In this document: positions 35,590-44,360 of the stretch, piece after piece
Layout: each line of letters opens with the position of its first letter
Position numbering within the stretch: the stretch's first letter is position 1
Assembly: GCF_000385135.1 (NCBI RefSeq)
Contig: NZ_ARQM01000013.1
Location: 62,001-126,000 of the forward strand
Direction of reading: 5' to 3'
DNA: 64,000 nucleotides
Source of the DNA: Promicromonospora sukumoe 327MFSha3.1
GTDB taxonomy: Bacteria; Actinomycetota; Actinomycetes; Actinomycetales; Cellulomonadaceae
The notes under the pieces: model-generated
What the model was told of the DNA's origin: nothing
Database searches by the model: none
The model's input: only the letters and a program-made list of their open reading frames with translations
Made by a program: the position numbers and the translations under genes

Positions 35590-35663
35590 TGCCCCCACCC
35601 GGGTTCGAACCGGGACTGTGCCGGGTTTAAGCCGGCTGCCTCTGCCAGTTGGGCTATGGGGGC
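35590..35663 (-). tRNA. tRNA with anticodon UAA (Leu by anticodon), short variable loop
   Basis: The minus strand folds into a full cloverleaf: acceptor GCCCCCA/TGGGGGC, D-arm with GG, anticodon stem GCCGG/CCGGC around loop CTTAAAC, variable loop ACAGT, T-arm CCCGG-TTCGAAC-CCGGG and discriminator A. The anticodon reads TAA, which decodes UUA (Leu). Normal bacterial tRNA-Leu has a long variable arm; this one has five bases. CCA is not encoded. UUA codons are very rare in genes of this base composition. Confidence 0.85.
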
Positions 35664-35714
35664 GCACCCCAGAGACTACCGAGCGGCAATCGCCTCACGG
35701 GAGTTCTGACCGGC

Positions 35715-35813
35715 TGAGTTCGGTCGGTTGCCCAGGCCCAGTAGTGAGTTCGGTCGGTTGCTTTGAGATCGGTCAATCAATGGACCGATCTCAAAGCAAC
35801 CGACCGAACTCAC
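35715..35813. repeat. 31-bp-arm inverted repeat with a third direct copy
   Basis: Perfect 31-bp arms at 35744-35774 and 35783-35813 with an eight-base loop. TGAGTTCGGTCGGTTGC from the arm occurs once more as a direct copy at 35715-35731. It lies between the tRNA (minus) and the ndh end (minus), where UvrA-like transcription from the plus strand also arrives. Confidence 0.8.
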
Positions 35814-35863
35814 GTCAGCCACGGGTCAACTGGGCTCGCAGGCGACCGAAGGAACGAGACCCG

Positions 35864-37318
35864 TCAGGCCTTGGAGCCCGACTCGGCGCGCTCGGCGGAC
35901 GACTCCGCCTTCTGCTCGACCTTCTCGCCGACCGGCTTGGGCGGCACGGAGGCGTTGCGGAACTCCTGGCGCGGGTCGTGCAGCGAGCCGAGCGAGACCA
36001 GCTCGCGGCCCATCAGGAACTGACCGATCCAGCCGACCAGGATGCGGGCCTTGCGGTTGCCGGTCGGCATCGCCATGACGTGGTAGCCGCGGTGGGCCAC
36101 CCAGGCCGGGAACCCGCGCAGCTTGACGAAGCCGAACAGCTCGGCGACACCCTTGTAGAGGCCCAGCGAGGCGACCACACCGACGTTCTTGTGGTTGTAC
36201 TCGACGGCGGGCCGCTCCTTGTAGAGCGCCACGATGTTGTCGGCCAGGCGCACGGCCTCGCGGATCGCGTGCTGCGCGTTCGGCGGGCAGAACTTGCCGG
36301 GGTTGAGCACGTCCGGCACGGCGGCGCAGTCGCCCGCGGCCCAGGCGCCCTCGACGATCTCGCCGTCCTCCGTGGCCACCTGCAGGGTGGGGAGCACGGT
36401 GACGCGACCCAGCTTGTCGAACGGGAGGTCGGACGCCTCCTTGATGACCGGGTTCGCCTTGACGCCCGCGGTCCAGACGATGGTCTCGGTGTCGAACTCG
36501 ACACCGGTCGACGTCACGACGTGCCCGTCCACGCAGGACGAGAGGAACGTGTTGAGGTGGAACTCGATGCCGCGCTTCTTCAGCTCGGCCAGGGCGTACT
36601 CGCCCATCGGCTCCGTGACCTCGGGCAGGATGCGGCCGGCGCCCTCGATCATGACGAACCGCAGGTCGGACGCCTCGATCGTGTTGTACTGCCGCGTCGC
36701 GTAGCGCGCCATGTCCTCGATCTCGGCGAGCGCCTCGATGCCGGCGAACCCGCCGCCCACGAAGGTGAACGTGAGCATGCGCTTGCGCAGGTCGGCGTCC
36801 CAGGTGGAGGACGCCACGTCCATGCGGTTGATGACGTGGTTACGGACCGCGATGGCCTCCTCCACGTTCTTGAAGCCGATCGCGTTCTCCGCCAGGCCCG
36901 GGATGGGCAGCGTGCGCGAGACCGAGCCGAGGCCGACGACCAGCTGGTCGTAGGTGACCTCGTACTCGTCGCCCTCCTCCGGCTGGATCTTCACGGCCTT
37001 GCGACCGTGCTCGATCGTGGTGACCTTGCCCTGCAGCACGTCGATGCCCTTGAGGGCCTTGCGGTGCGGCGCGACGACGTCGCGGGCGTCGATGGAGCCC
37101 GCACCCGCCTCGGGCAGGAAGGGCGCGTACGTCATGTACGGGCGCGGGTCGACGACGACGATGGCCGCTTCGCGCTTCTTCAGCTTCTTTCGCAGACGGC
37201 GCGCCACGTACAGGCCGACGGACCCGCCGCCGAGCACGACGATGCGCGGCACCTTCCGCGGGCGCGGCGTCGCCGGGTCGGAAGCATGGCTGACCGAGGT
37301 CAGGTCGTTCTGAGGCAT
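35864..37318 (-). CDS. ndh: Type II NADH dehydrogenase (NDH-2)
   Basis: 484 residues. FAD-binding Rossmann motif at residue 24 (IVVLGGGSVGLYVARRL), NAD-binding motif in the middle (FTFVGGGFAGIEALAEIEDMA), and the family's AAGDCAAVPD near residue 325. PYMTYAPFLPEAGAGSI is the quinone-side segment. A C-terminal amphipathic region (WIGQFLMGRELVSLGSL) would bind the membrane. It passes electrons from NADH to menaquinone without pumping protons. It is last in the eno-ftsB-DUF501-ppx run. The C-terminal 35 residues are charged and low in complexity. Confidence 0.92.
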   Translation of the reverse strand: MPQNDLTSVSHASDPATPRPRKVPRIVVLGGGSVGLYVARRLRKKLKKREAAIVVVDPRPYMTYAPFLPEAGAGSIDARDVVAPHRKALKGIDVLQGKVTTIEHGRKAVKIQPEEGDEYEVTYDQLVVGLGSVSRTLPIPGLAENAIGFKNVEEAIAVRNHVINRMDVASSTWDADLRKRMLTFTFVGGGFAGIEALAEIEDMARYATRQYNTIEASDLRFVMIEGAGRILPEVTEPMGEYALAELKKRGIEFHLNTFLSSCVDGHVVTSTGVEFDTETIVWTAGVKANPVIKEASDLPFDKLGRVTVLPTLQVATEDGEIVEGAWAAGDCAAVPDVLNPGKFCPPNAQHAIREAVRLADNIVALYKERPAVEYNHKNVGVVASLGLYKGVAELFGFVKLRGFPAWVAHRGYHVMAMPTGNRKARILVGWIGQFLMGRELVSLGSLHDPRQEFRNASVPPKPVGEKVEQKAESSAERAESGSKA

Positions 37319-37474
37319 GATTCCCAGGGTACCGCGCCCTAAGCGTGTTTCTTCACATGGCAAAGAGCGGCGGGTGCGTGACGCCCACCACGCCGCTTCG
37401 CTGCGTATCGTGCCCGGTCAACGGACCACCTGGGACGGGAGTTCCCGACCACCGGAAATCCGCCCCGGAGAAAG

Positions 37475-38425
37475 TCAGCCCATCGACAGCGCGATCCCGT
37501 CCAGGATGTCGTGCTCGCTGGTCACCACGTGGGTCAGCGAGCCGCCCGCGGCCTGCACGTCGGTCACGACGCGCCGGATCACCTCGGACCACACGAGCGC
37601 GCCGGCGGCGATCACGTCGACCCGCCCCGGGTGCAGGAAGCCCATCGCGGTGCGCTCGGCGCGCGGCGCCGCGAGCAGCGCGGCGCAGGACGCGAGCACG
37701 GTCTCCACGGGCAGCCGGGCCCCGTGCACGCGCTCACGCTGGTACTCGGTCAGGCCGAGGGCGTGCGCGGTCACGGTCGTGATCGACCCGGCCAGCCCCA
37801 CCAGCGTGGCGGTGCTCCCCAGCGGCACGGCACGGACGGCGTCGTCCAGGTGGGCCCGGACGTCCGCGCGGGCCGCCTCGATCTCGGCGGCCGACGGCGG
37901 GTCGCTGTGCAGGTGCCGCTCCGTCATCCGGACCGAGCCGACGTCCATCGAGATGCTCGCGTCCACTGCGTCCGTGCCGAGGACCAGCTCGGTGGAGCCG
38001 CCGCCGAGGTCGACCACGAGGTACGGCCCCGCGTGCGCCCCGGCGACGCCGCTGGTGGCGCCACGGAACGACAGCTCGGCCTCCTCGTGCCCACTGATCA
38101 CCTCGACGTCGACGCCGAGCGCGTCCCGGACGCCGTCGAAGAAGGCGTCGCGGTTGCGCGCGTCCCGGGTGGCGGACGTCGCGACGAACCGCACGCGCTG
38201 CGCACCGGCGGCCTCGATGGCCGTGGCGTACTGCCGGGTCGCCGCGAGGGTGCGCTCCAGCGCCTCGGGCGCGAGCTCACCGGTGCGGTCGACGCCCTGG
38301 CCGAGCCGCACCACCTCCATGCGGCGGTCGAGCTCCGTGAGGTTTCCGGCGGCGTCGACGTCCGCGACCAGCAGGCGGATCGAGTTGGTGCCGCAGTCGA
38401 CCGCGGCCACGCGAGAGGAAGTCAC
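37475..38425 (-). CDS. Ppx/GppA-family exopolyphosphatase
   Basis: 316 residues, the short single-domain-pair form common in actinobacteria. The ASKHA fold shows VAAVDCGTNSIRLLVAD at the start, the catalytic-glutamate region VISGHEEAELSFRGATSG, and the phosphate loop VVDLGGGSTELVLG. It hydrolyses polyphosphate or the pppGpp 5'-phosphate. GTG start at 38425. It lies 104 bases after the DUF501 gene, the same order as in mycobacteria (eno, ftsB-like, DUF501, ppx2). Confidence 0.92.
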   Translation of the reverse strand: MTSSRVAAVDCGTNSIRLLVADVDAAGNLTELDRRMEVVRLGQGVDRTGELAPEALERTLAATRQYATAIEAAGAQRVRFVATSATRDARNRDAFFDGVRDALGVDVEVISGHEEAELSFRGATSGVAGAHAGPYLVVDLGGGSTELVLGTDAVDASISMDVGSVRMTERHLHSDPPSAAEIEAARADVRAHLDDAVRAVPLGSTATLVGLAGSITTVTAHALGLTEYQRERVHGARLPVETVLASCAALLAAPRAERTAMGFLHPGRVDVIAAGALVWSEVIRRVVTDVQAAGGSLTHVVTSEHDILDGIALSMG

Positions 38426-38529
38426 GCGAGGATTCTCCCAGGCGCTCCGGCCGCGCGACGTCGGACGTGCCGGTTCGCGAGAAACCTCACGCCGGCGGTT
38501 CCCGTGGCGCGGGGCTCAGAACGGAGGGC

Positions 38530-39030
38530 TCAGCAGGTGCAGCGGTCCGGGCGCCAGGTGTCCCTGACCAGGGCGAGCGCCTCGTCACCCAGCGGGTTCA
38601 CGCCCGGTCCGGCGGCGAGCGCGTGCGCGAACAGGACGTGCAGGCACTTGACGCGCGTCGGCATGCCGCCCGCGGAGATGCCGTCGATCTCGTCGACGTG
38701 CCCGATCGCCTCGCGCTGCGCCAGATAGTGCTCGTGCGCGGCGCGGTAGGCCGCGGCGAGCTCCTCGTCGGTCTCCAGCCGCGCCGTCATCTCCTTCATG
38801 ACGCCGTTGGCCTCCAGCGTCGAGGCGGCGGCCACCGCACCGGGATGCGTCAGGTAGAAGACGGTCGGGAACGGGGTGCCGTCAGGCAGGCGGGGCGCGG
38901 TGCGCGCCACCGTCGGACGGCCGCACACGCAGCGCGCCGCGATCCCCACGACGCCGCGCGGCTCGCGGCCGAGCTGCTCGGCCAGGACGCGCAGGTCGTC
39001 GTCGGACACGGTGTCAGTCGCGGTGTTCAC
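38530..39030 (-). CDS. DUF501 protein
   Basis: 166 residues with the family's conserved cysteines (RCVCGRP near residue 35, KCLHVLFAH, and a final CTC), plus FPTVFYLTHPGAVAAASTLEANGVMKEM. Function unknown; the Cys pattern could hold a metal. The gene is fixed in actinobacteria between the FtsB-like and Ppx genes. It starts with GTG, 40 bases after ftsB, so it is probably in the same transcript. Confidence 0.92.
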   Translation of the reverse strand: MNTATDTVSDDDLRVLAEQLGREPRGVVGIAARCVCGRPTVARTAPRLPDGTPFPTVFYLTHPGAVAAASTLEANGVMKEMTARLETDEELAAAYRAAHEHYLAQREAIGHVDEIDGISAGGMPTRVKCLHVLFAHALAAGPGVNPLGDEALALVRDTWRPDRCTC

Positions 39031-39070
39031 GACCCCATTGTCTCCCAGAGCGCGGGTGGCGCCGTGCGGC

Positions 39071-40072
39071 CTACTCGCCGTCGGCGATCCGCACGGAGTC
39101 CCAGACGTTCTGGTACCAGGGCGCGTCGTCGCCGTCGGAGGTGCCAGGGGTCGGCTCCACGACGCCGGGCCGCGGCGCCTCCTGCTCGACCGAGTCGGTG
39201 TCGAGCGGGCGCCACACCTTGTCCCCGGGCATGACGAACCGGAGGCGCGACCGGGCCTGCTCGATGACGTACGAGCGGTCGTCCCAGCGGGCGAGCTCCG
39301 TCTCCAGCTCGGCCTTCTGCTCCTGCTGCTGGCTCAGCTCGGCACGCAGGTCGCGCAGCTCGGCCTGCTGCGTCACCACGGCGCGCACGGTCGGCAGCAG
39401 CAGCACCACGGCGAGGAGCACCACGACGGACAGCACCATGGCGCGCACGGTCAGCACCTCGGGCACCATGAGCCCGTAGCGGCCGCGCCTGCGGTCGGCG
39501 CGCGCCGGACGGGTGGGCGGCGCGACGCTGCCCGTGGCCGTGCTCCGGCGGCGCGGCTGCGCGGGTCGCTTCGCCCCGCTGCCCGACGTCGGCCGGGTAC
39601 CCCGGGGCGCGGCACCCGTCGTCGTGCGGGCGCCCGGGCGGCTGGCCGCGGCCCGGCCCGAGGCCGAGCGGGGTGCGGCCGTGCGGTGGCCCGCCGACGT
39701 CGACGGCGCGGCGGGCTTGCGCGCGGTCGGCGCGGCCGTCGTCGAGCGCGCCGGCGTCGGCTTCGCGGCGGTGCGCCCCGCCGTCGTCCCCGTCTTCCGG
39801 CCCGCTGCGGCGCCCTTGGCCGCCTTCGAGCCCTTCGGGTCCTTCGCGTCCTTGGCCGCGGAACCCTTCGCGGTCTTGGCCGCGGACCCCTTCGCCGCGG
39901 AACCCTTCGCCGCCGGCCCGGGGGCCTTCTTGGCTCCCGCCCGGCCCTTCGCCGGCGTCGTCCCCTTGCCGCCCTTGGCGCCGGACGCGCCCGTGCGCGG
40001 GGTCGACGAGGGGCGCGCACCCGAGCCGCGCGCCGAACCCGAGGGCCGCGCCGGGCGACGTGAGGAAGGCAT
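39071..40072 (-). CDS. FtsB/DivIC-like septum formation initiator with a long Lys/Ala-rich N-terminus
   Basis: 333 residues. The last 130 are the family core: one membrane helix (VRAMVLSVVVLLAVVLLLP) then a coiled coil (AELRDLRAELSQQQEQKAELETELARWDD) and the conserved end RLRFVMPGDKVW. It joins FtsL and FtsQ in the divisome. The first 200 residues, on the cytosolic side, are Ala/Lys/Arg/Pro-rich with KGSAAKG-type repeats, like histone-H1 tails. Actinobacterial FtsB proteins often carry extensions, but this one is long. Confidence 0.88.
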   Translation of the reverse strand: MPSSRRPARPSGSARGSGARPSSTPRTGASGAKGGKGTTPAKGRAGAKKAPGPAAKGSAAKGSAAKTAKGSAAKDAKDPKGSKAAKGAAAGRKTGTTAGRTAAKPTPARSTTAAPTARKPAAPSTSAGHRTAAPRSASGRAAASRPGARTTTGAAPRGTRPTSGSGAKRPAQPRRRSTATGSVAPPTRPARADRRRGRYGLMVPEVLTVRAMVLSVVVLLAVVLLLPTVRAVVTQQAELRDLRAELSQQQEQKAELETELARWDDRSYVIEQARSRLRFVMPGDKVWRPLDTDSVEQEAPRPGVVEPTPGTSDGDDAPWYQNVWDSVRIADGE

Positions 40073-40152
40073 GGGTCGATTGTGCCGATTCGCCAGGCCT
40101 TTGTACCGGCATTACCTCCGGCGCGCCGTGTGTCGATCCCGTGGAACACAAA

Positions 40153-40238
40153 AGCTGTCAGACACCGGCCGACGTGTCAGACGTACAGGCCACCCGAGGG
40201 ATCTGTAGTTCTGACACGTCGGCGCGTGTCTGACAGCT
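40153..40238. repeat. 28-bp-arm inverted repeat between eno and ftsB
   Basis: Arms 40153-40180 and 40211-40238 pair with only two mismatches around a 30-base loop. Each arm also holds GTCAGACAC and GTGTCAG, so smaller pairings are possible. It lies within a co-directional gene run, so it may reduce read-through from eno into ftsB. Confidence 0.7.
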
Positions 40239-40309
40239 CCGCGCGGGGCTGCCGCACCAGCGCCGGTCGAACGGTTGAGGCCCCCTCGACCAGCGCCGTC
40301 AGGCCTGGA

Positions 40310-41635
<1,326 letters not shown>

Positions 41636-41680
41636 CTAGGACGTCGGGCGAGGGGGCGCGGAACCGTCCACGAGCCCGCA

Positions 41681-41737
41681 GTTCACAGGCCCACCACAGG
41701 TCCGCGACAGGGCTGCCACAGCGAGCCTGCCTAGCGT
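41681..41737 (+). promoter_or_regulatory. Four 11-bp-phased repeats before the MacB-like operon
   Basis: CACAGG (41684), CACAGG (41695), GACAGG (41706) and CACAGC (41717) recur at exactly 11-base steps. A possible -10, TAGCGT (41732), follows ten bases later. Tandem 11-bp units ending just upstream of a -10 are the binding pattern of OmpR/PhoB-type response regulators; the first unit, GTTCACAGGCC, resembles a PHO-box unit. Confidence 0.6.
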
Positions 41738-41879
41738 CCCGACCGTCCGGCGCAGACCGCCCGCGGTGCGACCCGCACGCCCGCTCACCCCTCCTCCACG
41801 GCGTGCGGCACCGCCCGCGCGGCGGTCTGCGCGGACACCAACGTCCCCGCACGTTCCTCAGGACCCCAGGCAGGAGCCC

Positions 41880-43403
41880 ATGTTCTTCACCTATCTGCGC
41901 AGAGAGCTGCGCAACCGGCGCAAGCAGACGGTCGTGGTCGCGATCGGACTCGCGGTCGCGATCGCACTGGTCATCGTCGTCAACGCGGTCTCGACGGGCG
42001 TCCGGAACGCCCAGGCGGAGGTGCTCGAGTCGGTCTACGGCGTCGGCACCGACATCACCGTGACCCAGGCGAGCGAGGGCCCGGGCGAGGGCGGCGGCCC
42101 CGGCCGGTTCGACTTCGGCGAGGGAGAGGGCGAGGCCGGCGAGGACGGCACGCGCAACCTCGCGCAGGACCGCCTCAGCACCGCCATGGGGTCGACGTCG
42201 TTCGATGCCGCCGCGCTGGAGTCCGTCGCCGGCCTGGACCACGTGTCCGGCGTCGCCGCGACGCTGGACCTGCAGAACATGTCGTTCTCCGGCGAGATGC
42301 CGGACTTCGAGGCCATGCAGGAGGGCGGCGGCCCCGTCGACCTGCGCATGGACGCGGACGGCTCCGGCGAGGGGTCGGCCGGCGGGTCGTCGTTCGAGAT
42401 CGAGCAGTTCACGGTCACGGGCGTGGACCCGGACGCCGCCGCCGTCGGGCCGCTGACCACCGCCACCGTGGCCGACGGCCGGACGCTGGCGGCGGACGAC
42501 GAGAACGTCGCCGTCCTGGACGCCACCTACGCCACGCAGCAGGAGCTCGCCGTCGGCGACAAGATCACCGTGGGCGGCGAGGAGCTGGAGATCGTCGGCA
42601 CGGTCACCTCCACGACGGGCGACGACGTCGCCACGGCGTCCGACGTCTACGTGCCGCTGGCCACCGCGCAGACACTCGCTGACCTCGCCGACCAGGTCAC
42701 CGACGTCTACGTGCAGGTCGACTCGGCCGAGAACGTCGACGCCGTCGCCGCCGCGATCGAGGGCGAGCTGCCCGACGCCTCCGTGAGCACGCAGTCCGAC
42801 CTCGCCGAGGGCGTCACGGGCTCCCTCTCGACGGCGTCCGACCTGATCGGCACGCTCGGCACCTGGCTGAGCATCATCGTGCTCGCGGCGGCCTTCGGCC
42901 TCGCGATCCTGTTCACGGTGTCCGGCGTCAACCGCCGCACGCGCGAGCTGGGCACGCTCAAGGCGATCGGCTGGAGCAAGGGCCGCGTGGTGGGCCAGGT
43001 CGCCGGCGAGTCCGTGGTGCAGGGCCTGATCGGCGGCGTCGCCGGCCTCGCGATCGGCGCGCTGGCGGTCTGGGCCATCAACCTCGCGGGCATCACGCTG
43101 AGCGGCGGCACCTCGGGCGGCGGCTTCATGATGGGCGGCCCCGGCGGTGGCGGGGGCGGCGGCGCGATGCCGGCCGGCGGTGGGCAGGGCGCCGAGGGCG
43201 GCGGCTTCGGTGCGGCGCGCCCGGGCGGTCTGGCCGACGCCGCGAGCAGCGCCGTCGACGTCGCCCTCCAGGCTCCGGTCAGCCTGTGGATCGTGCTGGC
43301 CGCCGTCGGCCTCGCGGTGCTGGGCGGGCTGGTCGCCGGTGTGGTCGGCGGCCAGCGTGCCGCACGCCTGCGCCCGGTCGAAGCCCTCCGTTCCCTCGCG
43401 TGA
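41880..43403 (+). CDS. MacB/FtsX-type ABC transporter permease
   Basis: 507 residues. Helix 1 at residues 17-38 (TVVVAIGLAVAIALVIVVNAV), then a 300-residue extracytoplasmic MacB-type domain, then three helices (IIVLAAAFGLAILFTVSG; SVVQGLIGGVAGLAIGALAVW; WIVLAAVGLAVLGGLVAG). NRRTRELGTLKAIGWSKGRVV is the cytosolic coupling loop. The third-to-fourth helix loop holds an extreme Gly/Met/Ala-rich insertion near residues 400-440. It acts with the next gene's ATPase, probably as a mechanotransmission-type exporter or stress sensor. Confidence 0.9.
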   Translation: MFFTYLRRELRNRRKQTVVVAIGLAVAIALVIVVNAVSTGVRNAQAEVLESVYGVGTDITVTQASEGPGEGGGPGRFDFGEGEGEAGEDGTRNLAQDRLSTAMGSTSFDAAALESVAGLDHVSGVAATLDLQNMSFSGEMPDFEAMQEGGGPVDLRMDADGSGEGSAGGSSFEIEQFTVTGVDPDAAAVGPLTTATVADGRTLAADDENVAVLDATYATQQELAVGDKITVGGEELEIVGTVTSTTGDDVATASDVYVPLATAQTLADLADQVTDVYVQVDSAENVDAVAAAIEGELPDASVSTQSDLAEGVTGSLSTASDLIGTLGTWLSIIVLAAAFGLAILFTVSGVNRRTRELGTLKAIGWSKGRVVGQVAGESVVQGLIGGVAGLAIGALAVWAINLAGITLSGGTSGGGFMMGGPGGGGGGGAMPAGGGQGAEGGGFGAARPGGLADAASSAVDVALQAPVSLWIVLAAVGLAVLGGLVAGVVGGQRAARLRPVEALRSLA

Positions 43404-43434
43404 GCGACAACCAGCCGACCTGAAAGAGGCAGAC

Positions 43435-44112
43435 ATGTATCAGATCGACGACCTGACCAAGACGTACCAGCAGGGGAAGCGCGTGGTGCGCGCGCTCAAG
43501 GGCGTGTCCCTGACCATCGGCGACGGCGAGCTCGTCGCGGTGCAGGGGCCGACCGGCGGCGGCAAGTCCACGCTGCTGCAGATGCTCGGCGGGCTCGACC
43601 GTCCGACGTCGGGCACGGTGAAGCTCGACGGGACCGACCTCGCCGGGATGAGCGACGCGCAGCTCACGGCGGCGCGGGCCGAGACGATCGGGTTCGTGTT
43701 CCAGAACTTCAACCTGATCCCGACGCTCACCGCGCTGGAGAACGTGGAGACGGCGCTCGTGCCGGCCAAGGTGCCGCGCCAGACGCGGACGGCGCGGGCG
43801 CTGGCCGCCCTGGAGTCGGTGGGCCTCGGCGACCGCGGCGACCACCTCCCCGGCGAGCTGTCGGGCGGGCAGCAGCAGCGCGTCGCGATCGCGCGGGCGC
43901 TGGTGAAGAACCCCAAGGTGCTGCTGGCCGACGAGCCCACCGGCAACCTCGACGAGGAGACCCGCGACGAGATCGTGGACCTCATCGAGGGCCTGTGGAA
44001 GGAGCAGGGCCTGACGATCGTGCTGGTCACGCACGACTCCGTGGTGGCCCGGCGGACGCCGCGCCGGCTGCGCATCGCGAAGGGCGCGGTCAAGGACCTC
44101 ACGGCGGCCTGA
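43435..44112 (+). CDS. MacB/LolD-type ABC transporter ATP-binding protein
   Basis: 225 residues. Walker A is GPTGGGKST (Gly-rich variant), Q-loop FVFQNFNLIPTLTALENV, signature LSGGQQQRVAIARAL, Walker B VLLADEPTGNLDEET and H-loop VTHDS. This is the standard partner of a MacB permease. It begins 31 bases after the permease stop and ends 42 bases before a long hairpin, so it closes a two-gene operon. Confidence 0.94.
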   Translation: MYQIDDLTKTYQQGKRVVRALKGVSLTIGDGELVAVQGPTGGGKSTLLQMLGGLDRPTSGTVKLDGTDLAGMSDAQLTAARAETIGFVFQNFNLIPTLTALENVETALVPAKVPRQTRTARALAALESVGLGDRGDHLPGELSGGQQQRVAIARALVKNPKVLLADEPTGNLDEETRDEIVDLIEGLWKEQGLTIVLVTHDSVVARRTPRRLRIAKGAVKDLTAA

Positions 44113-44153
44113 CGGTGCCCTGAGCAGGCGCCGCGGCAGTTTGCCCCGCGGAC

Positions 44154-44211
44154 TCGGTACGTGGCATCGAGGTCGGCACAGCCCTGTGCCGACCTCGATG
44201 CCACGTACCGA
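44154..44211. terminator. Perfect 28-bp-arm hairpin with two-base loop
   Basis: Arms 44154-44181 and 44184-44211 are exact reverse complements; only CC remains between them. It separates the MacB-type operon from the peptide-importer operon, both on the plus strand. Confidence 0.8.
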
Positions 44212-44360
44212 CTGCTCGGGACGGGCCCATTCACAGGTAAGGGCGCCTCACGAATCGTTACAGACGGTTAACACGACTTTCCAGGCGACCCCAGTTCCGT
44301 GGCGATATGGTCCAAACCTCCCCGCCAGTTGACCGGGGAGACGAACTGGGGAGGCAATCA

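Noticed and set aside
37318-37400. Possible Rex operator upstream of ndh (TGTGAAGAAACACG on the minus strand)
   Set aside because: Only one half matches the TGTGAA-4-TTCACA type consensus; the second half fails.
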